From Corylus avellana (taxonomy: Eukaryota; Streptophyta; Magnoliopsida; Fagales; Betulaceae), in assembly GCF_901000735.1 (NCBI RefSeq), contig NC_081547.1:18352838-18416837 (forward strand): a stretch of 64,000 nt of DNA, written 5' to 3'. Position numbers and translations under genes: made by a program. Shown in pieces: positions 33,631 through 45,081 of this stretch. Below the pieces are notes generated by a model, which was not told the origin of the DNA, searched no databases, and worked only from the letters and a program-made list of their open reading frames with translations. Position 1 is the stretch's first letter. Each line of letters begins with the position of its first letter.

Positions 33631-34545
33631 ATGGCTGAAGACGGAGCCGTCACGGTCTACAACAACTGTGTCATCACCGACGCCAAGACGAACCCATTTT
33701 CGCTCAAAGCGGGATTGACCCAAATGTTACGCGGCGGGGCCATTGTCGAAGTCACGAACGCTGAGCAAGCCAAGATCGCTGAAGAAGCGGGCGCCTGCTG
33801 TCTTCTTGTATCGGAGCCTCTCCACCGGGGCATTTCCCGCATGCCCGACCTATCGCTCATCAAGGAGATCAAGCGCACCGTCTCGATCCCTATAATGGCC
33901 AGAACCCGTGTCGGTCATTTCGTCGAAGCCCAGATTCTAGAAGCCATTGGGGTCGATTACATCGACGAGAGCGAAGCTTTAGCTCTTGCAGACGAGGAAA
34001 ACTTCATTAACAAGCATAATTTTCGCTGCCCATTTGTTTGTGGGTGTCAGAATCTGGGAGAAGCGTTAAGGAGAGTAAGAGAGGGTGCGGCAATGATGAG
34101 GACTCAGGGGGATTTATCAAGGTCTGGAAACATAGCAAAGACGGTGAAGAATGTGAGAGCAGTAATGGGTGAGATGAGGATTTTGAATAACATGGATGAA
34201 GATGAAGTTTTCGCCTTCTCGAAGAAGATAGCGGCTCCCTATGATCTCTTGGCGCAAACCAAGCAAATGGGCAGGCTGCCAGTGGTACAATTTGCGGCCG
34301 GAGGCATTGTGACTCCGGCTGATGCGGCGCTCCTGATGCAGTTAGGCTGCGACGGCGTGTTCGTGGGGTCAGAGATCTTCGAGTGTTCGGACCCGTATAA
34401 ACGAGTCCGGGGTATAATTCAAGCTGTTAGGCATTATACTGATCCACATGTGTTGGTGGAGACTAGCTGTGGGTTGGAGGATACCGTGGCGGGTCTGAAT
34501 CTCGGTGAGGATAGGATCGAACAGTTTGAACATGGAGGTGTTTAG
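33631..34545 (+). CDS. PDX1.2: PDX1.2-type pyridoxal 5'-phosphate synthase pseudoenzyme
   Basis: A single intronless frame of 304 residues in good Kozak context (GGCCATGGCT). It covers the whole (beta/alpha)8 barrel of the PdxS/SNZ family, which in its active form makes pyridoxal phosphate from ribose 5-phosphate, glyceraldehyde 3-phosphate and PDX2-derived ammonia in the cytosol. Three signs mark this copy as the non-catalytic PDX1.2 type. The first catalytic lysine is Arg91 (MARTRVGH instead of MAKARIGH). The second is Gln159 (RTQGD instead of RTKGE). The aspartate that binds the sugar is Glu40 (AIVEV instead of MDV). The loop at residues 61-70 is also shorter than in active forms, and GSGIF reads GSEIF. 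Arabidopsis PDX1.2 joins PDX1.1/PDX1.3 in mixed dodecamers and supports vitamin B6 supply in heat. The same role is inferred here. Assignment is very secure. Confidence 0.96.
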   Translation: MAEDGAVTVYNNCVITDAKTNPFSLKAGLTQMLRGGAIVEVTNAEQAKIAEEAGACCLLVSEPLHRGISRMPDLSLIKEIKRTVSIPIMARTRVGHFVEAQILEAIGVDYIDESEALALADEENFINKHNFRCPFVCGCQNLGEALRRVREGAAMMRTQGDLSRSGNIAKTVKNVRAVMGEMRILNNMDEDEVFAFSKKIAAPYDLLAQTKQMGRLPVVQFAAGGIVTPADAALLMQLGCDGVFVGSEIFECSDPYKRVRGIIQAVRHYTDPHVLVETSCGLEDTVAGLNLGEDRIEQFEHGGV

Positions 34546-34765
34546 TGGTTCATGAATCACTGTAATGCATTTCTCGTCTGTGACTGATCATGTGCTTGTG
34601 TTTTGTTTTAGGACACTATGTTGTTGAGCGTTTGGGTCTCTCTTTTTCTTTTTCTGTCTTTTTTCTATGATAGGGTAGAGGGTATACTTGGTCTGCCTTG
34701 TAGCTGTGCACATTTTACCCTGATTCTGATCTGAATTTACATAAAATAAACTAGAATAAATTGGT
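34546..34765 (+). terminator. 3' untranslated region and poly(A) signals of PDX1.2-like gene
   Basis: Overlapping AATAAA-type signals occur at 34744-34759 (ATAAAATAAACTAGAATAAA), about 200 bp after the stop codon, in a T-rich context normal for plant mRNA ends. Confidence 0.55.
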
Positions 34766-35056
34766 TATTGTACTTTGGCATCTTGTTTCTTTAGTTCTCA
34801 TCTGCATATATAAGAAGTGACCTGATCATATCAATAATGCAATCACAAAAGGAAAGAAAAAAGAAGAATGAGGATTACCTTGCAAGAGAAGAGAACTGCC
34901 ACCCCAGCTTCAGCTTCAAGCTCTTTTGAGGCCTTTGCTTACCTTATTAATTCAATTTTTGCAGGCAAAGGCAGGCTAAAAAAGTTTAAATGTTCATAAC
35001 TTTTCTTTCACTTTCTTCTGCTTAACACTTCATCAGACATTCACAAACACACAACA
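34766..35056. other. Intergenic DNA
   Basis: No coding or repeat structure seen between the PDX1.2 3' end and the PDX1 relic. Confidence 0.4.
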
Positions 35057-35193
35057 ATAGCCGATGATTACACTGTAGTGGTTTACAATAGCCACACAAA
35101 AACTGGCTCCAGCGAGGTGGACACATCTTGCAGTACAACAATGCAAAACAAACGAAGATTGTTGAAGACGCTGGAGCATGCTTCAATATGATA
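35057..35193 (+). pseudogene. Decayed PDX1-family relic
   Basis: Two short stretches in different frames align with the N-terminus of PDX1. At 35060 the sequence reads ADDYTVVVYNS, matching AEDGAVTVYNN of the neighbouring gene, with ATA where the start codon should be. After about 10 lost codons, 35099-35193 reads LQRGGHILQYNNAKQTKIV and then EDAGACF, matching LRGGAIVEVTNAEQAKIAEEAGAC. The order and spacing match the real gene, and the relic lies about 510 bp downstream on the same strand. I infer a truncated tandem duplicate or retrocopy long dead. The homology ends before the first catalytic lysine. Confidence 0.75.
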
Positions 35194-35830
35194 TCTACCA
35201 TGCAGTTTGTGTGGATTAAATTGCCAAGAATGCTGCCCTGCTCCATGACATTTAGAATAGTTTGAACGTGAAGATACATACTACAATATATCTTTCGTAT
35301 CTCTATGCAGCATATATGATATATGTGTGCTTTATAAGCTACTAGTTGTGGAGGAATTTGTCTCATTGTAATTTTCATTTAGCTATGAATCACCAATTTC
35401 CTTGATATTTCGGCATTGGGCAGATTATTTAGAAACAACTTCAGAAGAGAAAAAGAAAGAACATGGGTTTTGATTCTTAAGCACTATCCGTCTTATTGTT
35501 GTTTTTTCATTTAACTATGAATCCCATACTGCAGCTTATTGCGTGAAAATTCAGAAACTTGTGATGAAATAAACTTGTTAATCAATTTGTCAAAGGCTTG
35601 CAGGTGATAATTTCCATATGAATATAAACGACTATTGTCAAACCTTTTCGTTTACAAAGTTAAAAAACGAAAATTACAGTGTAAAAAAAAAGCCAACCAG
35701 GTGCCATTTTTCAACAGCTCCCCAAGCTGCCCATCAACGAAATGCTGCAGAGGTACTAGAGATTAGTAAGCACAACACAGCCACGATGCTCAGAGCCTAA
35801 AGCTCATCCATTTCTTCCAGATTGCATTTC
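35194..35830. other. Intergenic DNA between PDX1 relic and BAC2 3' end
   Basis: No further gene seen; AT-rich. Confidence 0.4.
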
Positions 35831-35836
35831 TTTATT
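35831..35836 (-). terminator. Poly(A) signal of BAC2-like gene
   Basis: AATAAA on the - strand about 160 bp after the stop codon. Confidence 0.5.
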
Positions 35837-35996
35837 TAGAAGGTCATATCTCTGGAGAATGCATCAAGCAACGCTGCAATAATAATGACATATTATACAA
35901 AAACTGTTCCCACTGAATTTTGCAAATAAATTATAAATGTAGAGGGTGATCAATGTTGCAAGTCGATCATCTTTACAGCGAAGGAAAGGGTATTTC

Positions 35997-38678
35997 CTAA
36001 ATAGCATTCTCTGTTTGAATGCTCCCATTGTTAAACAGGCACCTCAGAGCTATCTCATAAGCAGAAAATATAGCTCCATTCACCACAAATGCCCTCGCAA
36101 CGGCGGTTCCTAATCCTCGATAGAGCACACTGTATCCCTCCTCTTTTACACTCTTGCGGAAGCAATCAGCAATGCCAGTGTATTTTGGTAGAGGTGAGAG
36201 TGATTGAGCTTGAAGTCTGGTCTTTAGAACATCCAAGGGGTAGCAGCAAACCCAGCTGGCAACTCCGGCTAGCCCTCCTGCAACCAACATTGTTTTCAGG
36301 CTTTCTTGGCCGTCCTTTCTGCAGCCTGGGTGAAGCTGCTCTCTCATGTACTCATATGTCCAGAAGTAGAAACCATGGGAGGGTGCATCCCTCAGCACAG
36401 TTATGGCTAGACCACGGTACATTCCCCTGAAACCTTCCGTTTTGAATATGCTTTTGGCAACACTTACAGGGCCTTTGTAAGAATCTGCCTGATGGAGTTT
36501 TGCATAGCTATTGTTCTGCAATTGGAGGCGGATTTTCACTAGCTCTACAGGAGAGAGCAGTAGGCTCTGAAGAGCACCGGTGCAAAATCCTCCTAGAGCA
36601 ACACCTTTGTAGGAAGGAGGATCTTTGGTGGAGACTGATGGGTCAAGTGCTCGAGAGAGAACAGCATAGATCTGGAAGACCATGGCATTCTGCAATGTGC
36701 AAATGAATTGTCAGCATGGCTCCAATCAGCGGAAAGAATTGTAGTATCAGCTTAACAAAACCAAAAACCATCGTCTAATTATATGACAGTTGTATAAGAG
36801 TCTACTAAATGATATTACTTAAGTTAGATCATTCATACACACGTTTTAACACAAAAAATATAAACCTTCCTCTTTTTTCCTTTTCGCTGGACCAAGAATG
36901 GAAGAACATAGATACTACAAAAGTTTGCACTATATTGATTGAACAGTAGCATTGACAGCAACTTTCTACTTGAAGACACTCCATTATGAAGCAACTCATC
37001 AGAATTAAAACTCAGTTATTTATATGGGTATGTGATTTTAAACGCACTTGTGTGTTTAAACCACTGCAAACTAAACCATCTAAAGGTGTGAGAGCTTGGT
37101 TTGCACAACATCATTTTAGAAGGTAACTCATTAATGGGAGATAGCTTTAATCAATGAAGAACTCATCCCTCCAGACTAGAACTATTTCCATTTCCTCCCT
37201 CCCTCGTTGTATTGCTAGCCCCCAATGTTCTTGAAAGTTTGGTACAATTTCTCTTGTATTTACCAAAAAAATAAAAAATCTAAAGGCAAATGAACTCCGA
37301 TTATGTACCTTTGAGATCAGCAAGTGTTTTCATTTTAAATATTCAAAATACAACTTTTTTTCATTTTAGCTACTAGTTTTTCACTAGACACTCCAACATA
37401 ACATCTATTTTATCTATCTACTTTAATTAAATATTATTTTTCATTATTATTTTATTATATGAAAAGAGGACAAGGAGAGAGCCAGAGAGGGATAAGAGGG
37501 AGAGAGAGGAGAGAGGAGAGAGGAAATAATAAAAAAAAGTTTAGTATGTGCTACAATATATGAAACTCTACTGTAGCAAAATGGCTAAAAACATTTAGTT
37601 TAAAAGGTCTGCTTAAAAAGTGAAAATGCTGAAAAGTACTAAGTACTAAATATAACCATAAAGCCTTTTTAAAAGAGCTGTTGGAGATGCTCTCACTTGC
37701 TAATTCCATAGAGTTGCTAATTCCATAGACAGCCATCTAGTAAGACCAATTCTAGGCATCACGGATACAAATCATACAATAGGCCGAAAAGGCTTCACAA
37801 GAAAGGTACTGTTACACCTAGAACCCTAATGTTCGTTTGTAATGAAAGGATAAAAATATGTCATGTCATCACTACCTCAAAAAGAGAACTAACACAAAAC
37901 GCAAAAAGAAAGGGACGGCTAGCCATGGCCACCCCAATCAAGGCTCCGTTTGATAACAGGTTTTGCCTTCAATACTATTCATATTACTTTTTTAATTTTT
38001 TCTATATTCTCTTACTTTTTATATCACATTAATCACTTTTTATTATTATTCAAATAAAAAATAATACTTTCAAATAAAATTTTTTCTCTTTTTTTCATAC
38101 CAAATATTCTAACTTTTTCAAAAAAAAAAAAGATTTTTTTTTTTTACATCAATCAATTTTTGTTACCATATTAAACCAAAACTTTTTATCAAACACACTC
38201 CAACCGTTTCGGTGGGGGTGGTGGACCCTGAAAAGACTTCATGGAGCGGCCAATCATTCCATTCTTTTACCTTTTTAGCTATTTTCACTAGGAATTGATC
38301 TGGATCCTGAATAAGCCTCAAAGTACCTTGAGCTAAAATCTATGTTGAGTGGCAGATATTTTTAGGTATTGCAGACTGTGTTGCAAAGAATCTGCTGGAT
38401 CCTGAATAAAGTCTCAAAGGGAGGGTGGCCCAAGTGCAGGGATCCCAAATCCCTAAAAACTCCCTATAGTTGAAAGCATTCCAAGTCATCTTCCTTTTCC
38501 TTGAGAAGTGGGAGACCACAGCAGGCCACAGGCTACACCTACACAAAGAGGTATATCCCCCATGGAATCAAACTTTTAGGGGTCCCCCCCCACGTGTGGA
38601 GGGCCCAAGAATTCCATTGTCCTATGGTTTATGGAAGAACAAAAGTTTACAGAAAAGAAATATATATATATATACCAG

Positions 38679-38711
<33 letters not shown>

Positions 38712-39473
38712 AACGCCATGCCATTGAGACCACATATCACATGACTGGTATTGGTAGGCTATCTGCAGAGTCCAAGACAAGAAGAGCTGGTTTTCCCAGC
38801 CTGATTCCTGATACTGACACAAAACAAAAACACTTTTTTTTTTTTTTATATAAAACCGACATCGAAAAGGACTGAAGTGTGACAGCACATCAGTAACATG
38901 GAGCAAAATACCATAATACCAGTAATTATTTTATTTTATTTTTTTCCAGATAATATTTAGCCAAGAAATTCTGAGAGCCAAACAAGGTTGATAAGCTATA
39001 CTTGGTTGGAAAAATAGGTTGGGCAAATCAAAATCTCGATAAGCTCTTACCTCACATCACATAAAGGGGACTACAGAACCCACCATGTGACTACCTTAAA
39101 AGTTACCGCAACAAACACATGAATGAAACCCAAATCCAGGACATGGAAGATCATACGATCAATACAAAGAAAACTGAAACATGATTTAATCAAACAAGCA
39201 AAGAAACAAAAGAGAAAAAAAGACCTGAATGGTGACAGAGGCCAGCGGTGCACCCATGCCTCTGTAGAGAGCAGAAGGGCCTTCTGCGGCTATAACATTG
39301 CGAAGGATGCGAAAAGCAGAACCCGCATTCGAATGCTGTTGCCGGACACGGAGGGTGTCGAGGGGATAACCGGAGATTATACCGGCAATGCCTCCAAAGC
39401 CTCCGGCCACAAATTCTCTACCCCAGCTGCATGCAAGAAACTCTGGCCAGAAATCCATCACAACAACTCCCAT
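35997..39473 (-). CDS. BAC2: Mitochondrial basic amino acid carrier, BAC2-like
   Basis: Two exons: 39225-39473 and 35997-36689, joined in phase 0 over a 2,535-bp intron with a CAG/GTCTTT donor and a TTGCAG/AAT acceptor. The 313-residue product has three mitochondrial-carrier repeats with the signature Px(D/E)xx(K/R) at about residue 37 (YPLDTLR), 130 (SPVELVK) and 234 (YPLDVLK), implying six membrane helices in the inner mitochondrial membrane. Close match to Arabidopsis BAC2, which exchanges arginine and related basic amino acids and is induced by osmotic stress: WPEFLA, SWGREFVAGGFGG, ASVTIQNAMVFQIYA and RAFVVNGAIF are shared features. The start at 39473 is the first ATG after an upstream stop; the in-frame ATG at 39458 (MDFWPEF) is where Arabidopsis BAC2 begins and may be the true start (308 residues). 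The loop after the third signature is longer than in Arabidopsis. The frame is intact. Confidence 0.94.
36690..39224 (-). other. Intron of BAC2-like gene
   Basis: 2,535 bp. It holds a GA-rich stretch (37463-37523), a TA microsatellite (38661-38706), several poly-A/T runs and no coding sequence. The phrase GTTGGAGATGCTCTCA near 37680 resembles the end of common plant MITEs, but I found no matching partner end. Confidence 0.85.
38661..38706. repeat. TA microsatellite in BAC2 intron
   Basis: Two TA runs separated by CCAG. Confidence 0.9.
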
Positions 39474-40124
39474 TCCCCACACAAAAAAAATTAAAAAAAA
39501 AAAGGCTCAGATACTAATGAGTTCTCACTTGTGGTGAAAACCCACTTCTCCTTTTGCCTTCTTATAATCACCGTGATCCCTTTGGCTTTACACGGATCAA
39601 ATATATTAATCTATGGGTGTGTGATTATGTACGAACAATACAAGGATTGCAAATAAATATATATATCCTCTATCTCTAAACAATTAGAGATAACCAATTG
39701 GGATACAAGAGTATATCCACCAACAAATTACCTTTCTGGGTCTCTCTACAAAAAGCATTCACTTTTGGAATCTCCCTCTCATTCTCACCGAACAAACACT
39801 CTATTTAATTCCTTGTAAAGACCAACAAAGTCCCATAATCTATTCTTTCTCACTTACCAAATCCGAGAATACAACGCCTTAGCTAGCTTCTTTTTCTCAA
39901 TTTTCTCCCTTCTTTTCTCAATATTTTTTACTTTCCTTTCCTAGAGAAGGGAGAAAGAGAAAAGAAAAAAAAAAACAGAGATTAGAGAGAACAACCCAAG
40001 GCCTCAAAACTTTGTTTCCACAGATAAACGAAACAAAAGCCACCGGTTGCTCGTATTATTGGGACTCTTGCCTTGGAGACGAAACGGCAAACGTCTTCCT
40101 TTTTTAATAAGCAGTAGGAGGATG

Positions 40125-40132
40125 CCACGTGG
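40125..40132 (-). promoter_or_regulatory. G-box/ABRE palindrome upstream of BAC2-like gene
   Basis: Perfect CCACGTGG about 650 bp upstream of the start codon, with CCAAT two bases away. Known: such sites bind bZIP factors in abscisic acid and osmotic responses. A role in BAC2 control is inferred only from position and from the stress induction of the Arabidopsis gene. Confidence 0.4.
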
Positions 40133-40200
40133 ACCAATATGAGCATCACATGCTGCCTGCTTTTTCTCTTGGTGCCTTTAGCCTAGTGTTAAACGTGCCC

Positions 40201-40560
40201 ATCTTTTTTAGACGATGAAAAAAAATTATTTATTTATTATGGTGGGAAATCAAACGTATCTTAATTTTTTTTTTTTTTTTAAATAACGTTATTTAGTGGA
40301 CCGCGTACAATTGCCATAAAATTTGATAATGGGAAAGTGTAAATCAATCCTTAGGTGCCACTTTATTTCAATTGTGTTAGTGTTTACAAAAAGCATTAAA
40401 TGCACATTGATTTGTATAGCCAACTAATTGTCAATTAACACATGACATAGTGACAAGTTAGCGCATTTTGTAAAATTATAATTTTATTTTAAATTTAAAA
40501 AAAATAATAATAATAAAAATAAAGGTACCGCTCCTCACTAGATGAAGAGCAGCCGAGTAA
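40201..40560. other. AT-rich DNA left of minisatellite
   Basis: ATTTTGTAAAATTATAATTT near 40469 recurs in inverted form near 41063-41085, so this and the far side may be the arms of an inverted-repeat element around 40480-41085. Confidence 0.35.
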
Positions 40561-40575
40561 GGTGTGGCCTCCCTT

Positions 40576-40953
40576 CATAGGAGAGCAACCACCCCTTAGA
40601 GAGGAATAATCGACGTGCCCCTTCTCATATGTCTCATAAAAGGACAGCCACCTTTAGAGAGTGATAGTTGATTTGCCCCTTATCTATTTCATAAGAGGGC
40701 AGCCACTCTTTAGAGAGTGATAGTCGAAGTGTCCCTCATCCTATCAAAGAGTGGTTGATTATTCCTTGTATCATGAGAGGGAGATCATCTCTCACAAAGT
40801 GGAGATAGGGAGAGGGGGGGGAACTGACTGCACCCCCTTTGAGGGAGGCCATATAAAAGAGTGGCAGCCTATTCGGAGGCCATCTCTCACAAAGTAGAGA
40901 CAATAGGAGGGGGTTAGCGACCGCACCACTTTGAGGGGAGGCCATTTGAGGGA
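40576..40953. repeat. Two adjoining minisatellites
   Basis: Block one: three units of about 56-59 bp (starting near 40576, 40635 and 40690) sharing CATA, GAG(A/G)GCAGCCAC, TTAGAGAG and a closing GCCCCT or GTCCCT. Block two: two units (about 40776-40853 and 40876-40953) sharing CATCTCTCACAAAGT, GGAGGGGG and CTTTGAGGG. The region is GC-richer than its flanks and lies between the inverted repeats noted at 40480 and 41085. Confidence 0.7.
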
Positions 40954-41085
40954 CATTGAGGTGACTGGCGTGGTGAAGGGTTGTCTCTCCTCATCACACA
41001 AAGGGAGACTTTTTCTTACCATTTGAGGGGCGATCATAGGCAACATATTCTTTTCATTTTAATTTGAAAATAAAATTGTAATTTT

Positions 41086-43204
41086 ACAACAAAGTAACTC
41101 ATTAACTATGAACCATCTTGACTAACAAATACAATTCTCTCTATTTTATTTAAAATTGAGAATATTCATTCAGTGTAAAACGAGATTTAATATTATAAAT
41201 TGTATCTATCATTCAACTTTAATATAAATAATAAAATAGAGATGATTTTATTCCCGTGAATAACGCATGGACCACCTTAAACTTTAAACCATAAGGAATA
41301 GATAATTAATTGATTAATTTTTAAAAAAAAAGTTTATTTTCTTTTTCTTTATCCAGATCTTCACGTGGAAAATGACGCAACCAAATATATTCATTGGGTG
41401 GATGATTATCTGTTTGGTGGAAAGCTCCATGATGAGGGCACGCTGAAATGACACTTGAGAAGCTCAGTCAAATTTTTGGGCATAAATTAAGAGACGTCAT
41501 CAAATGGGATTAGAATTAGAAAGGAATGCCCTGTATCATGTCTCATAGTGGTCATTTGTGTCGGCCGCTCACGACCACTCAATTGTATATGATTAAATGG
41601 ATGATGCAAGCCCCATACCCCTTGATTGATTGATCTCATCCTCTCAAAATCTTCGGTCTTTTTATTATTGAACGAGTAACATGGCATAACCCTACATAAT
41701 TTATTTAATAACTAAGTTGTTTTAGATTGACACGTGTTAAATCATTTTAACTGGAAATGAGACATTTTATAATATGTGTTTTAAATTACTAATTATTTTA
41801 AAATTTTGAATTGATTTAAAGAGATAAAGTTAATTTTTTAATTAATATTTTTAACAGTATGAATGGAACTGTTTTAACTTATTGAATAAACAAGTTCCAT
41901 CAGGTTGATTCAACAAAAACTGATACAAAATTGACTTGATTGGCTTAAATTAATATCATTTGATAAGCATATAAATATTATCCAAAAGCGCCATTATATA
42001 TAAATAAATTCTATAACAAATTCTTTTAATTAAAATATTATCCAAAAGTGCCATTATATCCAATTCAGATTAATTGCCGGTTAGACAACTTAATCGGATT
42101 CTTTTTATTCATTTTTTTAAATGTGTCTATATTATGATTGTCAATTTTCAATACGACTCGAGAACTCGACATAAATCAAATACAAAATTAGTTGATTAGG
42201 ATTGATGGGTCTTACTTGTTTAATTAAATAAATCAGATTAAAGTTTAAAATTTACCTATACAGTCTTATATTTATACCTCGATATAACCCAAACTCGACA
42301 CATAACATAAAAGCTAACGATTTTTTTATATGACCTACAAACCTAATACAAAATTAATAAATTATATTTAATTTATATAATATTATACACATGTTTAAAC
42401 ACGACCGTAACAGAATATGCAAACACGAACTGTTACTTACCCCAAACCCCAATGTATATGGATATGGATTACCTCGTTTTCATTAAAAAAGCATAAAAAA
42501 AAAAAAGAAACCCATTAGACTAATTAAACACTGGTATCTTGGAATTGTGTTCGTAGGTAGTCATGTCAAGCAATGTCATTTCTTAGAGAAAAAAAAAAGA
42601 AGAAAGAAAAAAAAAAGCATATTCATTCCCATCAAAACACATCTGGCCCTTGGACAATCACGTGTAGATCAATCAAAATATTTCCCCTGCTATATGGGAG
42701 CTTTTCTTTGTTCTTGATGGAACTTACGAGTTTTTCTTTTGGTCTTGGGTTCTCACTTTCTTGATAGGACTTAGGAGCCATTTTGACATACTCTTTGTTT
42801 TTCTTTGCTCTCTCCCCCAGACAAGAAAATTTTTTTTAAAAAAAAATCTTCTGGATGTCACAACTTGCTTGATGATATATGTCATACGAAAATCCGTCCG
42901 CAAATGGGTGAGGTCGCAGGATGATGGGGGTGAGGTCGCCCTCACCATAACCTGATCACCCTTTATGGAGATAAAGAAGGTTGGAGAAAGTGGGGGACAT
43001 AAGTGGAGGGTACGGATTGTCCGTATGTGCCGTGGTGAGTTGGATTTGTTGGAAAGGGGTTTCAAAATAAAAGTTAAAATAAACACGGCTGACATCACCT
43101 GCAATGCTCGAGCCTCGATGATTGTTTGGCTCTTCCGCTTGCCTCTGCACTCTAACTCGAGCCACCCATGCCTTGCTTTGGGAGTCAGAGTGGTCCACAT
43201 TCCA
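41086..43204. other. Intergenic DNA
   Basis: No gene recognised. Poly-A/poly-T tracts near 42580-42616 and 42831-42847. Confidence 0.4.
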
Positions 43205-43700
43205 CGAAATTACGTGGAAAACCACGTGAACATCTACCCTACGTGTCACTCACTCTTAATTGACTTGCCACCTTCTTTGCTTACGTGATCATCAACAAAA
43301 CCAGCTAAAATAACCACGTAAATGTTGAAGAAAATCCAGGATTAATATTAATATTAAAAGGAATCAAGAAATATTCTTGATTGATTAGTAGATGAGGAGA
43401 GGGATGATGAGTAATATTGTTCTAGCATTTATATTGGGTGAAACTCCTGTAACTTTTTTCCATATATATTGGGTGATTGTTTGTAATAAATTTGGATGAA
43501 AAATCATCTCATGTTGACAAGTCAAGAGACAATTTAAAAGAAAACCATGTCCACACACAAAGAAACAAACCACACCTCTCAGACAAGGAAAATGTGTGCC
43601 TCACATGCACATATAAATCAAACAAAATACGACAAGTGGCAATTCAGAGAAAGAAAACGTGCATCACACAATCAAAAATTCAAATCAACTATATAGATAT
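43205..43700 (+). promoter_or_regulatory. ACGT-rich candidate promoter
   Basis: Five ACGT cores occur within 110 bp (43212, 43224, 43241, 43283, 43316), including CCACGTGA and CTACGTGTCA. A TATA-like CTATATAGAT lies at 43689-43698, about 105 bp before the candidate ATG at 43802. The layout fits a promoter for the truncated gene there. Inferred. Confidence 0.35.
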
Positions 43701-43801
43701 GCTTTATATCATGTACTGTTTAACCATGTGGTGAAATAAGATATTCAAACCTTTTGCATCAAGAGACCCACGGAGACAAATGTCCCTTCTTTTTTTCTTC
43801 A

Positions 43802-43837
43802 ATGGCCTCCGCCAATTTCGCTCCCTCGTCAACTACT
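43802..43837 (+). pseudogene. Candidate gene start truncated by LTR insertion
   Basis: ATGGCCTCC in good plant context (CAATGGCC), reading MASANFAPSSTT with balanced codon use unlike its AT-rich surroundings, is cut at 43838 by the end of a copia LTR (TGTTGGAATT). The continuation was not found at the far side of the element. MAS starts are common in plant proteins, including those with organelle transit peptides, but 12 residues are too few to name a family. It could be a chance frame. Confidence 0.35.
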
Positions 43838-45034
43838 GTTGGAATTATGCATATAAAATTATACGCAGTGAAAAATAATTCCATTGATATTAATAAATAA
43901 ATGCTAGATTATGAAAAATAATACACAAATTAGTGTTATATGGAATTTCGGCTTCTCTTAGACACATTGAAATATGCTAGAAGTCCTTCTTGTGTCACTC
44001 TAAAAATGATGTGGTTTTTAAAATGAAAAATATTAGGTTTACAAACAAATTTTACCAAAAAAAAAAAAAAAAAAAAAACTTTTACAACATGATGTGACAT
44101 AACATGATTGAGTTTCTCAAAAGTTGAAATTATCTCATTTCCAATTATGTTGTGCCACATCATGTTGTAAAAGTTTTTTTCGTAAAATTTGTTTGTAAGC
44201 CTAGCATTCCTCTTTTATAATTATCATTGGGCTTGTGATTAATTAATATTAAATTTGTAGGAAAATATACGAATGATCTTTTGTATGTAGGAAGTCTCCC
44301 GTTAGGAAGAAAATCTTATGGAGGACAAAGTGATAGAAGTCAGTGAATGAATGAATAGAATGATAAGTATATTCTATTTATAGTTATGATATAACTTTTC
44401 ACCAAGAGTTATATCTCATTACTTATCATAACCACCATGGAAGGGTATGATTATCTATGGGGATGACCAAACTTGATCACACTATAACATCATATATGTA
44501 ATCTAGTTGAACATTATCACTTTGGTAGCAATAATAACTTTTATACATGTCAACTCTCATCTGTAGAGATTACAGATCGGCGTTAGATTATGACATTTTA
44601 TAATGTATATACAATTTTTTCATCTTATCTAATCGCACCTTTTACCATATACTTTCTTATTGATTGTATATTAGGGTGACTTCATTTCGCTTTTCAACTA
44701 AACGAATGACATCAATTCTTTGTGGTTAGGAATATTAGTTCACACCTATTTCACAATTGACGATTTCAGTCATACACAAAACTATATGCTGACCTCTACT
44801 GAGTTTCGATCAAGTGTTTCCTTGATTCACCTTATCAGTGTCTTTCAAACTTTTAAAGCATGTATATTACTTACTTTAACATCATGTTTCTCGGTGAACC
44901 TTACATGTATGAGAATTGTAATATTCGTATTTCTTTAGTGTCTTCTGTCTATGATCTAACCAATTATTCCCTTTATATTAATAGAATTACAAAGAATCGT
45001 TCATTCAGGCGTCCCTAAATCCTTTCATATGTGC

Positions 45035-45038
<4 letters not shown>
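43838..45038 (-). repeat. 3' LTR region of copia element G
   Basis: On the - strand the region lies after the pol end and finishes CACTGCGTATAATTTTATAT, then GCATAATTCCAACA at 43838, a typical copia LTR end. The upstream boundary is not resolved. No matching 5' LTR exists in the window. Confidence 0.5.

Positions 45039-45075
<37 letters not shown>
45039..45075. repeat. TA microsatellite
   Basis: Eighteen TA repeats just after the pol stop of element G. Confidence 0.9.
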
Positions 45076-45077
<2 letters not shown>

Positions 45078-45081
45078 ACTA

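Noticed and set aside
35022..35378. 118-codon - strand frame
   Set aside because: It is the antisense of the decayed PDX1 relic and has no protein-like features.
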